DNA of 32,352 bases, taken from Chloroflexota bacterium. GTDB taxonomy: Bacteria; Chloroflexota; UBA6077; CF-72. The stretch is taken from assembly GCA_005883405.1 (NCBI GenBank), contig VBGG01000195.1:1-32352 (forward strand), given 5' to 3'. Shown piece by piece: positions 8,907 to 18,519 of the stretch. Numbering within the stretch: position 1 is the stretch's first letter; every line of letters starts with the position of its first letter. Position numbers and translations under genes: made by a program. Under the pieces are notes generated by a model. The model was not told the DNA's origin and searched no databases. It was given only the letters and a program-made list of their open reading frames with translations.

Positions 8907-10553
8907 ATGCTTCTAACCGCCCCGTCGTATTGCCCGAGCCGTTTCGTCTACCAACGCCGCAAGAGTCGCGAAGTCCAGATCGGCACGGTCGCCGTGGGCG
9001 GCACTCAGCCCATCCGTGTCCAGTCCATGACCACCACCCGTACCCAGGACGTGGAGTCCACGCTGGCCCAGACCATCCGCCTGGTGGAGGCCGGCTGCGA
9101 GATCGTACGCATCACCGCCCCGACCACCTCCGATGCCAAGGCGATCGGCGAGATCAAGCGGCGGCTGCGTGCCATCGGCCTCGAGGTGCCCCTGGTCGCG
9201 GACATCCACTTCAGTCCTGCCGCGGCCATGGAAGCCGCCGAGCACGTGGAGAAGGTTCGCGTCAACCCCGGCAACTTCGCCGATCAGAAGTTCTTCCGCG
9301 TCCGCGAGTACACCGACGAGGATTACGCCGCGGAGATCACGCGCATTGAAGAGCGGTTTGCACCGCTGGTCCTGAAGTGCAAGTCACGCGGGGTCGCCAT
9401 GCGCATCGGCTCCAACCACGGCTCGCTGTCGGACCGCATCATGAACCGCCACGGCGATACGCCGGCGGGCATGGTCGAGTCCGCGCTGGAGTTCGTTCGC
9501 ATCGCGCGCAAGCACGACTACCACGACATCGTGCTTTCGATGAAGGCATCCAACCCCAAGGTGATGATTCAGGCCTACCGGCTGCTGGTCGCGCGCATGG
9601 ACGAGGAAGGCATCGATCCCTACCCGCTGCATCTCGGTGTCACCGAGGCTGGGCTGGGCGAGGATGGTCGCATCAAATCCGCGGTGGGCATCGGCGCACT
9701 GCTGGACGACGGCCTGGGCGACACGGTCCGCGTATCGCTCACGGAGGAGCCCGAGGCCGAGGTGCCCGTCGCGCAGCGTCTGGTCGCTCCCTACAACGAC
9801 GGGCTTCGCTTTGCGCGATCGCTCTCTGATGGCGACGAACGTCTCGACCCGTACTCCTACGCGCGCCGCATGGCAGCGGCCGTTGACCTCGCCGGCCTCA
9901 CCGTCGGCGGCGGCGAGACGGTAGCGCTGCTTGATCCTCCCGAAGAGGCGTTCACTGGCACACCCGACCAGGCAGGCCTCGCGACGCTGGCCGAGCCAGT
10001 CCCGTGGTACGACGCAGTCCGCGCCTACCGCGCGCTGGCGAATGCGGCGGGCGATCGGCCGCTGCACCTGCAGATCGCGGTCGATGGCGACGAGCTGGAA
10101 GTGCTCCTTCGCGCGTCGACGGTCCTTGGTTCGCTGCTGTGCGACGGTCTGGGCGATTCGGTCGGCCTGACCGCGCCTCTGCCCGACGACGACCGATCGC
10201 GGCTGCTCTTCGGCATTCTGCAAGCCGCTGGCGTTCGTATCACCAAAACCGAGTTCGTTTCGTGCCCATCCTGCGGCCGCACGCTGTTCGACCTGCAGAG
10301 CACGACCGAGCGCATCGCCTCGCGGACCAATCACCTCAAAGGCGTCAAGATCGCGATCATGGGTTGCGTGGTCAATGGCCCCGGCGAGATGGCCGACGCT
10401 GACTTCGGCTACGTGGGCGGCTCGCCTGGTCATGTCAACCTGTACGTCGGCAAAGAGGTGGTCGAAAAGGGCGTTCCCGAAGCCGAGGCCGACGCGCGCC
10501 TGGTCGACCTGATCCGCCGCAAAGGCAAGTGGCAGGACCCCGCGACTCTGTAA
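8907..10553 (+). CDS. ispG: 4-hydroxy-3-methylbut-2-enyl diphosphate synthase, long form with insert domain
   Basis: RRKSREVQIGTVAVGGTQPIRVQSMTTTRTQDVE; C-terminal FVSCPSCGRTLFDLQ...GVKIAIMGCVVNGPGEMADADFGYVGGSPG; start placed at ATG 8907 rather than ORF start 8736. Confidence 0.95.
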   Translation: MLLTAPSYCPSRFVYQRRKSREVQIGTVAVGGTQPIRVQSMTTTRTQDVESTLAQTIRLVEAGCEIVRITAPTTSDAKAIGEIKRRLRAIGLEVPLVADIHFSPAAAMEAAEHVEKVRVNPGNFADQKFFRVREYTDEDYAAEITRIEERFAPLVLKCKSRGVAMRIGSNHGSLSDRIMNRHGDTPAGMVESALEFVRIARKHDYHDIVLSMKASNPKVMIQAYRLLVARMDEEGIDPYPLHLGVTEAGLGEDGRIKSAVGIGALLDDGLGDTVRVSLTEEPEAEVPVAQRLVAPYNDGLRFARSLSDGDERLDPYSYARRMAAAVDLAGLTVGGGETVALLDPPEEAFTGTPDQAGLATLAEPVPWYDAVRAYRALANAAGDRPLHLQIAVDGDELEVLLRASTVLGSLLCDGLGDSVGLTAPLPDDDRSRLLFGILQAAGVRITKTEFVSCPSCGRTLFDLQSTTERIASRTNHLKGVKIAIMGCVVNGPGEMADADFGYVGGSPGHVNLYVGKEVVEKGVPEAEADARLVDLIRRKGKWQDPATL

Positions 10554-10585
10554 ACAAACTCGAAAAACCGCCCTCCGGGCTGTGA

Positions 10586-10591
10586 TATACT
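10586..10591 (+). promoter_or_regulatory. Candidate extended -10 (TGaTATACT) upstream of nusA
   Basis: tgATATACT context in the ispG-nusA gap. Confidence 0.4.
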
Positions 10592-10635
10592 TGTCCGTGG
10601 CACGGCCAGACGGAGCCGTCGTCGGACGCTACGCT

Positions 10636-10665
10636 AAGAAGTGGGTAGCCCCCACTTCTTTTGTT
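10636..10665 (+). terminator. Intrinsic terminator/attenuator in nusA leader
   Basis: Perfect 10-bp stem AAGAAGTGGG (10636-10645) / CCCACTTCTT (10651-10660), 5-nt loop, followed by TTGTTG. Confidence 0.75.
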
Positions 10666-10711
10666 GTAGCGAGCGCGCGGCGGAGACGAATTTCGAAGTA
10701 GAGCGGAGGGC

Positions 10712-11854
10712 ATGCCAGACATGAAAAGTGAATTCGTGACTGCCATCACCCAACTCGCTGCGGAGAAAGGCGTGCCACGCGAGATGGTCATGGAGGCTAT
10801 CCAGCAAGCCCTCGTCTCGGCCTACAAACAGCACGAGGAAGACAGCCGTCTCATCACTGCCGAAATCGATTCCGATTCGGGCGAGCCGCACGTCTACCAC
10901 TGGCTGACCGTCGTCGAGGACATCCCTGACGACGTCGAGGACGACTCGAACCTGATCATCCTCGAGCAGGCTCGCACGCTGAAGAGTCCTGAAGGGCAGG
11001 TGCTGTTCCCCAACGCCCAGCCCGGCGATCAGATCTACGAGGATGTCACGCCGCCCCAGTTCGGCCGCATCGCCGCCCAGACCGCCAAGCAGGTGGTGAT
11101 GCAGAAGCTGCGCGATGCTGAGCGGCGGTTGGTCTTCAACCAGTTCGCCGAGCGCGAGGGCGAGATCGTCCACGGTGTCATCCAGCGCATCGAGGCAGGC
11201 ACGGTAATCATCGAGATCGATCGCGCCGAAGCCGTTATGCCGCGTACCGAGCAGGTGCCAACCGAGCGCTACTACCAGGGCCAACGTCTGCGCGTGTACG
11301 TCGCGGAAGTCCGCGATACGCCGCGCGGGCCGCAGGTGGTTGTCTCGCGCGCGCACCGGCTGATGCTGCGTCGGTTGTTCGAGCAAGAGGTCCCGGAGAT
11401 CTTCTCGGGCGCCGTGGAGATCAAGGCGATCGCCCGCGAGGCCGGTTTCCGCTCCAAGGTCGCCGTCGCGGCTCGCCAGGAGGGCATCGACCCGGTCGGG
11501 TCGTGCGTCGGCGTACGCGGCGTGCGCATCCAGAACATTGTCAACGAGCTCAACGGCGAGAAGATCGACGTGGTCGAGTGGAACGAGGATCCGGCCCAGT
11601 ACGTGGCCAACGCACTGAGCCCGGCTCAGGTGAGCCACGTCACCATCGACGAGGCCACGCGCACGGCCAAGGTCGTCGTGCCCGAGCGCCAGTTGTCGCT
11701 GGCCATTGGCAAAGAGGGTCAAAACGCGCGGCTGGCGGCCAAGTTGACCGGCTGGCGCATCGACATTAAGAGCGACGTCGCCACCGCCGCTACCGCCGCC
11801 GCCGCCGCCGCAGCAGCCGAGCAGACAGAGCCGGTCGGGGCCCGGAAAGAGTAG
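10712..11854 (+). CDS. nusA: Transcription termination/antitermination protein NusA
   Basis: [64 protein letters not shown]. Confidence 0.96.
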   Translation: MPDMKSEFVTAITQLAAEKGVPREMVMEAIQQALVSAYKQHEEDSRLITAEIDSDSGEPHVYHWLTVVEDIPDDVEDDSNLIILEQARTLKSPEGQVLFPNAQPGDQIYEDVTPPQFGRIAAQTAKQVVMQKLRDAERRLVFNQFAEREGEIVHGVIQRIEAGTVIIEIDRAEAVMPRTEQVPTERYYQGQRLRVYVAEVRDTPRGPQVVVSRAHRLMLRRLFEQEVPEIFSGAVEIKAIAREAGFRSKVAVAARQEGIDPVGSCVGVRGVRIQNIVNELNGEKIDVVEWNEDPAQYVANALSPAQVSHVTIDEATRTAKVVVPERQLSLAIGKEGQNARLAAKLTGWRIDIKSDVATAATAAAAAAAAEQTEPVGARKE

Positions 11855-11859
11855 GCGGG

Positions 11860-12162
11860 ATGGCGCCCCCGCCGCGGGGGAGCCGGCCGCGGCACGTCCC
11901 CCAACGAACCTGCGTCGCGTGCCGCCAGACGAGCGCCAAGCGACAGCTCGTGCGCATCGTCCGCGGGCCGGACGGGACGGTTATCATCGATCCGACTGGC
12001 AAGCGATCGGGTCGCGGCGCCTACCTGTGTGAGTCGCCGGAGTGCTGGCAGGCTGGACTCACGCGCGGCGTGCTACCACGCGCATTGAAGATCGAAACTA
12101 TTCCGGAGGACGACCTCCAGAATTTGAGTGCATTCGCGCAGCGCCTCGGGCTGCAACCCTGA
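11860..12162 (+). CDS. ylxR: YlxR/DUF448 family RNA-binding protein (RnpM)
   Basis: PQRTCVACRQTSAKRQLVRIVRGPDG, GKRSGRGAYLC; located between nusA and infB. Confidence 0.93.
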   Translation: MAPPPRGSRPRHVPQRTCVACRQTSAKRQLVRIVRGPDGTVIIDPTGKRSGRGAYLCESPECWQAGLTRGVLPRALKIETIPEDDLQNLSAFAQRLGLQP

Positions 12163-12194
12163 GTCGGCCGCAGGCCGTACTCTTTCCAACAAAT

Positions 12195-12249
12195 GGCTCC
12201 TAGGGGCGGCCGGACTACCCCAGGAGCCGAATAAACCGCCCCTAGGAGC
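12195..12249 (+). promoter_or_regulatory. Candidate RNA switch in infB 5' leader
   Basis: Segment A 12195-12209 can pair with B 12218-12228 or with C 12236-12249; C carries AGGAG ~10 nt before the infB ATG. Confidence 0.6.
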
Positions 12250-12258
12250 TTCCATAAG

Positions 12259-14208
12259 ATGCCAAGACCACAACAACGCTCACGCCCAGCGAACCGCCCG
12301 GGCCAGACCCGCGGCGGGCGGCGCGGTCAGCTCGAAGCCTTCGAACGCCGCGCTGCCGAGGCGGCCAGTGCGACCGCGACCCGCGCCGCCGAGATTGGCC
12401 CGATCGAGCTGCCGTCCGTCGTTAGCGTCTCTGACCTGGCGGGCATTCTTGGCGTGCCCGTCACCCAGGTCATCAAGACCCTGTTCACCAACGGCACGGT
12501 CGCAACCATCAACCAGGCACTGGACTATGACACGGCTGCCGTGGTGGCCACGGATCTCGGCTTCGAGGTTCGCGAGCAACGCGTGGCAGCCGCGCCCGCG
12601 CCCGCGCCCGCCCCAACAGCGACTGCGACCGCGGTCGCGCCGCCCATCGCTGATGGCGCGGCGGAGCCGGCTGCACCCAGCGCCCCTGCCGAGGAAGCAG
12701 AGGACCCGAGCCTCCTCCAACCAAGGCCGCCGGTGGTCACCATCATGGGCCACGTCGACCACGGCAAGACCAGTCTGCTGGATGTGATCCGCAACACGCG
12801 CGTCGCGGCGGGTGAGGCGGGCGGCATCACCCAGCACATCGGCGCCTACCAGGTCGAGGTCAACGGCAGTCCGATTACGTTCCTCGACACGCCCGGCCAC
12901 GAGGCTTTCACCGCGATGCGTGCCCGCGGCGCGCAGGTGACCGATATCGCCGTGATCGTCGTCGCAGCGGACGATGGCGTCATGCCCCAGACGCGCGAAG
13001 CCATCGACCACGCCCGCGCGGCGCACGTCCCGATCATCATCGCCATCAACAAGATCGACCTGGCGTCGGCAAACCCGGACCGTGTCAAGCAGGAGCTGGC
13101 GGACCTCGGCGTCGTCGTGACCGAATACGGCGGCAGCATCGAGGCGATCCCCGTCTCGGCACGCACCCAGGCTGGCATCACGACACTGCTCGAGACCATC
13201 CAACTGGTAGCGGAGGCCGAAGTCGAGCCAAAAGCGAACCCGAACCGCCCCGCCTCGGGTGCGGTGGTCGAAGCCAGAATGGATAAGAGCCGTGGTGCGG
13301 TGGCCACGTTCCTCGTCCAGCGTGGCACCCTCCACGTCGGCGATCTGGTCGTCGCTGGCTCGATTCAGGGTCGCGTCAAGGCCCTTTTCGACGATCGTGG
13401 TCGACGCGTCAAGGACGCGCCGCCTTCGTTTCCGGTCGAAGTGCTGGGCCTCGGCGGTGTACCAGCGGCTGGCGATCACTTCACCGCGGTCACCGACGAG
13501 CGCACGGCACGAACGATGATCGAAGCCGCTCTTGGCGCTGGCCAGCGCGACGGCGAGGGCGAGCTGACGCTCGAGGCCGTCTTCGCGCGTATCCGCTCGG
13601 GGGCGATCAAGGAGCTGAACCTGATCGTCAAAGCCGACGTCCAGGGCAGTATCGAGCCGATCACCAACTCGCTCGAAAAGCTCGGCGATCAGACGGAGAC
13701 GCGCGCCAAAGTCATCCACTCTGGCCTGGGCAACGTGAATATCAACGACGTGAACCTGGCGGTCGCCTCGAAGGCCATGGTCATCGCCTTCAACGTCAAG
13801 ACAGAAGCTGACGCGCGCCGCGCGGCAGAGCTCCAGGGCGTGGCGATCCGTGACTACAACGTCATCTACACGCTGGTTGAAGACGTCGAGCAGATGCTCA
13901 CGGGCATGCTCGAACCGCGCTATCAGGAGGTCGTCCACGGCCACGCGGAAGTGCGGCAGGTGATCAAGGCCGGACGCAAGATGGTCGCCGGCTGCATGGT
14001 GATCGACGGAGTCGTGCATCGCCGCGATCGTGTGCGCCTGCAGCGCGCTGGCCAGCAGCTCTGGGAAGGCGGCATCGCCTCGCTCAGGCGCTTCAAGGAC
14101 GACGTGAACGAAGTGCGCGAAGGCTTCGAGTGCGGCATCACGCTTGACGGTTGGGACGACCTGACCGAGGGCGACCGCATGGAGATGTTCTCCAGCGAGC
14201 GGATCTGA
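12259..14208 (+). CDS. infB: Translation initiation factor IF-2
   Basis: [70 protein letters not shown]. Confidence 0.97.
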   Translation: MPRPQQRSRPANRPGQTRGGRRGQLEAFERRAAEAASATATRAAEIGPIELPSVVSVSDLAGILGVPVTQVIKTLFTNGTVATINQALDYDTAAVVATDLGFEVREQRVAAAPAPAPAPTATATAVAPPIADGAAEPAAPSAPAEEAEDPSLLQPRPPVVTIMGHVDHGKTSLLDVIRNTRVAAGEAGGITQHIGAYQVEVNGSPITFLDTPGHEAFTAMRARGAQVTDIAVIVVAADDGVMPQTREAIDHARAAHVPIIIAINKIDLASANPDRVKQELADLGVVVTEYGGSIEAIPVSARTQAGITTLLETIQLVAEAEVEPKANPNRPASGAVVEARMDKSRGAVATFLVQRGTLHVGDLVVAGSIQGRVKALFDDRGRRVKDAPPSFPVEVLGLGGVPAAGDHFTAVTDERTARTMIEAALGAGQRDGEGELTLEAVFARIRSGAIKELNLIVKADVQGSIEPITNSLEKLGDQTETRAKVIHSGLGNVNINDVNLAVASKAMVIAFNVKTEADARRAAELQGVAIRDYNVIYTLVEDVEQMLTGMLEPRYQEVVHGHAEVRQVIKAGRKMVAGCMVIDGVVHRRDRVRLQRAGQQLWEGGIASLRRFKDDVNEVREGFECGITLDGWDDLTEGDRMEMFSSERI

Positions 14209-14224
14209 GCTCCACGGCGTTGCA

Positions 14225-14593
14225 ATGCCCTCCCGTCGGATTGAACGCATCAACCACCTCCTGCGCCAGGAGATCGCCGATCTCCTGACGCGCGAGGTCA
14301 AAGACGCGACGCTTCACAGCGCGCTGATCTCGATCACCGACGTGGAGACCTCGAGCGATCTACGATCGGCCAAGGTCTACTTCAGCGTCTATGGCGACGA
14401 GGAGGAGATCAAGGCAGCCGAGGCGCACCTGAAACGTGCCTCGGGGTTCCTGCACCACAACCTCAAGGAGCGCCTGGACCTGCGCCACACGCCGTATCTC
14501 GAGTTCGTGGTCGACCGCTCGCTGGCGCGCGGCGACCGCATCATGCGCCTGATGCGCACCATCGAAGAGGAGCGTGGGCATCAGGAGCCCTGA
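14225..14593 (+). CDS. rbfA: Ribosome-binding factor A
   Basis: RIERINHLLRQEIADLLTREVKD, KVYFSVYGDEEE, RHTPYLEFVVD. Confidence 0.94.
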   Translation: MPSRRIERINHLLRQEIADLLTREVKDATLHSALISITDVETSSDLRSAKVYFSVYGDEEEIKAAEAHLKRASGFLHHNLKERLDLRHTPYLEFVVDRSLARGDRIMRLMRTIEEERGHQEP

Positions 14594-15449
14594 TCTGACG
14601 GGCATCCTGAACGTCAATAAGCCGAAGGGCTGGACCTCACATGACGTGGTCGCCAGGGTGCGTCGACTGGCGGGCCAGAAGCGTGTCGGCCACGCCGGCA
14701 CCCTGGATCCTTTGGCCGAAGGCGTGCTACCCGTCCTGCTGGGCCGCGCCACGCGGCTGGCGGACTTCATCCAGGCAGGCCAGAAGACGTACAGGGCCGT
14801 GGTTTGCCTCGGGGTCGCCACTGAGACCGGCGACGCCGAAGGCGCGGTGATCTCGTCAGTGGCGGTCCCACCGCTGTCCGTTCGGCATTTGAGTGAGACG
14901 CTCGCCCGCTTTGAGGGCGAGATCCTCCAGACCCCGCCCCGCTACTCCGCCCTGAAGGTGGCCGGCCGCCGCGCCTACGCGGTCGCTCGCGGCGGCGGTG
15001 ACGCCGACCTCGCTCCTCGCCCCGTCACGGTGTATGACATGGCGCTGGTCGGCTGGACATCTGGCGAGCTCACCGTCGACGTGACGTGCTCCAAAGGCAC
15101 CTACGTGCGCGCGCTCGCGCGCGACATCGCCGCCGAGCTGGGTACCGTCGGCTATCTGGGCTCGCTCGTCCGCACGCGCGTCGGCCCGTTCCTTCTCGAC
15201 GATGCCGTAACTCTCGACCAGCTCGCTGAACGCGGCATCGAGCCCTTTCTGCTACCCGCGAGCTGCGCGATCCTTGATGCGCCGCGCTACTCCGCCGATG
15301 CGCTCCAGGCCGCCAGACTCGCCAACGGCCAGGCCGCGTCGGGGGCAGGCCTGCGCGCCGAGTCGGTCTGGGTCTACGATCCAGATGGTCTGCTCGTGTG
15401 CCTCGCCTCAGCGGACGGTACGCAGCTCCGACCGCGCCTCCTGCTATGA
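14574..15449 (+). CDS. truB: tRNA pseudouridine(55) synthase
   Basis: GILNVNKPKGWTSHDVV, KRVGHAGTLDPLAEGVLPVLLGRAT, CSKGTYVRALARDIAAELG. Confidence 0.96.
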   Translation: MGIRSPDLTGILNVNKPKGWTSHDVVARVRRLAGQKRVGHAGTLDPLAEGVLPVLLGRATRLADFIQAGQKTYRAVVCLGVATETGDAEGAVISSVAVPPLSVRHLSETLARFEGEILQTPPRYSALKVAGRRAYAVARGGGDADLAPRPVTVYDMALVGWTSGELTVDVTCSKGTYVRALARDIAAELGTVGYLGSLVRTRVGPFLLDDAVTLDQLAERGIEPFLLPASCAILDAPRYSADALQAARLANGQAASGAGLRAESVWVYDPDGLLVCLASADGTQLRPRLLL

Positions 15450-16186
15450 AGCCCGCGATTGTCACCATCGGCATGTTCGATGGGGTCCACCTCGGCCATC
15501 ACGAGCTGGTCAGCCAGGTGGTGGACCGCGCCCGCTCGCTTGGCCTGCGCAGCTTCGCGGTCACGTTCGATCCCCACCCTGAGCAGGTGCTCTACCCCGA
15601 GCGCAAGCTGACCTATCTATCGACCGCGGACGAGCGCCGGCTACTGATGCAGGAGTGCGGGATCGATAACGTCTGGGTTTGTCCGTTCACGATCGAGCTG
15701 GCCCGCCTGGAGCCGGAGGAGTTCGTGCGCCTGATCGTCGAGCGCCAGCCGATGGCCGAATTGTGGGTTGGGGCGGATTTTGCCCTGGGTCGGGGCCGCA
15801 AGGGCACGATCGCCGTGCTGGCCGAGATCGGCAGCAAACTCGGTTGGGGCCTGCATGTCGTGCCGCCCTACATGCTCGAGGGGCAGGTTGTCAGCAGCAC
15901 GGCGATTCGCACCCTGCTCGCCGCCGGCGCTGTCCGCGGCGCGGCCGACCTCCTCGGGAGGAACTACAGCGTGAGCGGTGAAATCGAAGGCGATGAGCTC
16001 GTTGTCGATCCCGACCGGGCCCTGCCGCGCCCCGGCCTGGAGTACGACGCCGAGCTACGCCAGGACGGCGCCACGTCCGAGCTGCCCGTCACCGTCCAAC
16101 CCACGCCCGGCCGCATCAGCCTGGAGCGCCCCGCTCCCCGCGGCAACGGCCCCGCCACCCTGACCTTCCTCCGCCGCGTCGGCTAA
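15446..16186 (+). CDS. ribF: RibF-like FAD synthetase; adenylyltransferase domain with short, degenerate C-terminus
   Basis: IVTIGMFDGVHLGHHELV, VTFDPHPEQVL, WVGADFALGRGRKG, VVSSTAIRTLL; only ~75 aa after the NTase domain. Confidence 0.85.
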   Translation: MKPAIVTIGMFDGVHLGHHELVSQVVDRARSLGLRSFAVTFDPHPEQVLYPERKLTYLSTADERRLLMQECGIDNVWVCPFTIELARLEPEEFVRLIVERQPMAELWVGADFALGRGRKGTIAVLAEIGSKLGWGLHVVPPYMLEGQVVSSTAIRTLLAAGAVRGAADLLGRNYSVSGEIEGDELVVDPDRALPRPGLEYDAELRQDGATSELPVTVQPTPGRISLERPAPRGNGPATLTFLRRVG

Positions 16187-16198
16187 TCCGACGCAGCG

Positions 16199-18244
16199 TC
16201 AATGCTCGCCGTTGGACTCCTTCTTGTGCTCCTCGATGATCTTCTGCTGCAGGTGCGCCGGCACGGGGTCATAGTGCGACACGCGCATCGTGTACGTCCC
16301 CCGCCCTTGCGTCATCGACCGCAGATCGGTGGCGTACCGAAGCATCTCGCTCTGGGGCACGCTTGCCTCGATCGAGGTATTCGGCCCATCGGGCGTCATG
16401 CCGTGGATGTGCGCGCGCCGCGTATTGAGATCACCCATGATGTCCCCGGCGAACTCGCTGGGCACGGTCACCTCGACGTGCATGACCGGTTCGAGCAACA
16501 CTGGATTGGCCTGCGTGAACGCCGCCTTGAACCCCACCGACCCCGCGGTCTTGAACGCGGCCTCCGAGGAATCCACCGGGTGGTACTTGCCGAAGACGAG
16601 TGCGCACCGCACGTCTACTACCGGGTACCCAGCAATGACGCCCTGGTCCATGGTTTCCCGCACACCCTTCTCAACGGCCGGTATGAACTGCTTTGGCACC
16701 ACACCTCCAACAATCTTGTCTACAAACTCGAAGCCTTCGCCGCGCGCCGTCGGCTCGACCTCCAGGTTGACCACTCCGTACTGCCCGTGCCCGCCAGACT
16801 GGCGCACGTGACGCCCCTCAGCCGCCGCCTTGGTGGTAACCGTCTCGCGGTAGGCCACCTTGGGCACGTCGAGCGTCACGTTGACGCCGAACTTGCGCTG
16901 CAGCCGCTGCGTCGCGACATCGAGATGTGAATCGCCCAGGCCCGACAAGATGACCTCGTTCGTCGAGGTCTCGCGGTGCATTCGCAGGCTCGGGTCCTCC
17001 TCCAGCAACCGCGTCATCGCCGTGCTGAGCTTGTCAACATCGCTCCGCGACTTCGGATGCACCGATGCGAAGTAGGCTGCCGCCGGGTAGTCGATGCCAG
17101 CCAGCTCGACTCCGCCGTCCCTGGTAGACAGCGTGTCGCCAGTCACCGACTCCGCCAGCTTGGGAATAACGCCGATGTCACCGGTGACCAGTCGCTGCGT
17201 CGCCTCCTGCGTCTTGCCGCGCACGTGAAAGACCTGACCGATCCGCTCGTCCTTGCTCTTCTGGACGTTCCACACGTGGCTGTCGGCGCCGAGCGTTCCG
17301 GAATAGACCCGGACATAGCTCAGGCGACCGATGTTCGGATCCGACACCGTCTTGAAGATGAGTCCCGCGAGCTTGTCATTCGCTTGCAGCGGCGAGCCAT
17401 TCGCCAGTGTCGCGGCCCCGTCTACCGGGGATGGCAGCAGCCGCACGATCTCGTTCAGCAGCGGCTCGAGGCCGATCGATTTGCTGCCCGCCGTTGCCAG
17501 TACGGGAAACAGCTTTTGTTCACGTACTCCCTGGCGTAGCGCCTTTGACAGCTCCTCGGACGTAATCTCTTCGCCTTCGAGGTATTTGTTGATCAGGTCG
17601 TCGTCGAGCTCGCAAGCGCTTTCGACCAGCATTTCGCGCAATTGATCGATGGTTGCCTGCTCTGTCGCGGGCGCATCCTGTGCGGACTGACTACCCGCCA
17701 TGTAGGCTTTGCGTTCGAGCAGATCGACCACACCGCTGAGGCTGTCCGCTCTGCCGATAGGAAAGACCAGCGGGACGATGCTCTTTCCATACCGCTCACG
17801 CAGCGCATCCAGGGCAGCGCGATAATCGGCATTCTCGCGGTCCATCTTGTTGATCACGAGCAGGCGCGGCAGATGCCCCGTTCGCTTCCACACCGCGTCG
17901 GTGCCGACCTGCGGACCGGCCACGCCATCTACCAGGATCAACGCGCTGTCGGCAACTCGCGTAGCCTCCGCGACTTCACCATAGAAATCAGCATAGCCGG
18001 GCGTGTCGAGGAGATTGATCTTGTGGCCCTGCCACTCGAGCGGCGCCACGGCCAGGCTGACCGACATCTGCCGCTTGAGCTCTTCGGGATCGAAGTCAGT
18101 GGTGGTATTGCCGTCCTCGACCGAGCCCGTGCGCGTGATGGCCCCCGCGCGAAACAGCAACGCCTCGACGAGTGTCGTCTTGCCCGCGCCACCATGCGAG
18201 AACAAACCGACGTTGCGTAGCTGCGCAGGTGCGTACTCTTTCAT
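16199..18244 (-). CDS. Elongation factor G-like GTPase (EF-G2-type)
   Basis: RNVGLFSHGGAGKTTLVEAL, LLDTPGYADFYGEV, VINKMDRE, HVRQSGGHGQYGVVNLEVEP. Confidence 0.93.
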   Translation of the reverse strand: MKEYAPAQLRNVGLFSHGGAGKTTLVEALLFRAGAITRTGSVEDGNTTTDFDPEELKRQMSVSLAVAPLEWQGHKINLLDTPGYADFYGEVAEATRVADSALILVDGVAGPQVGTDAVWKRTGHLPRLLVINKMDRENADYRAALDALRERYGKSIVPLVFPIGRADSLSGVVDLLERKAYMAGSQSAQDAPATEQATIDQLREMLVESACELDDDLINKYLEGEEITSEELSKALRQGVREQKLFPVLATAGSKSIGLEPLLNEIVRLLPSPVDGAATLANGSPLQANDKLAGLIFKTVSDPNIGRLSYVRVYSGTLGADSHVWNVQKSKDERIGQVFHVRGKTQEATQRLVTGDIGVIPKLAESVTGDTLSTRDGGVELAGIDYPAAAYFASVHPKSRSDVDKLSTAMTRLLEEDPSLRMHRETSTNEVILSGLGDSHLDVATQRLQRKFGVNVTLDVPKVAYRETVTTKAAAEGRHVRQSGGHGQYGVVNLEVEPTARGEGFEFVDKIVGGVVPKQFIPAVEKGVRETMDQGVIAGYPVVDVRCALVFGKYHPVDSSEAAFKTAGSVGFKAAFTQANPVLLEPVMHVEVTVPSEFAGDIMGDLNTRRAHIHGMTPDGPNTSIEASVPQSEMLRYATDLRSMTQGRGTYTMRVSHYDPVPAHLQQKIIEEHKKESNGEH

Positions 18245-18519
18245 GTGCAGTGGGACTCCTCACGGGGCGACACCCCAAGACCTACTAGTATACGAAGGGT
18301 CCTGAGTATGAACCCGATCCCCGCGGACTACTCCAGGCGCCCTCCGTCCGTTGCCGCCGCCGTACGCCACCGCCGCGGCATCCCCCGCTGCGCCTCTGGA
18401 GTGCGTGCGGCCGCTGGCATGGCACGCTGGGTCCCCTCCGGGGATTTTCCGCTTGTCGGCGCCGGGGCACGTCACGACGTCGAGCGATGGCTCGGCTCAA
18501 TCGCGCGTCTCGCTCCGCC

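Noticed and set aside
9384-10433. 349-aa minus-strand ORF
   Set aside because: Antisense to ispG; no domain recognised
11788-11820. GCC microsatellite near end of nusA
   Set aside because: Encodes a poly-Ala linker at the NusA C-terminus; ordinary low-complexity tail in GC-rich genomes
12280-14301. 673-aa minus-strand ORF antisense to infB
   Set aside because: Shadow ORF produced by high GC codon bias; the + strand encodes unmistakable IF-2 across the region
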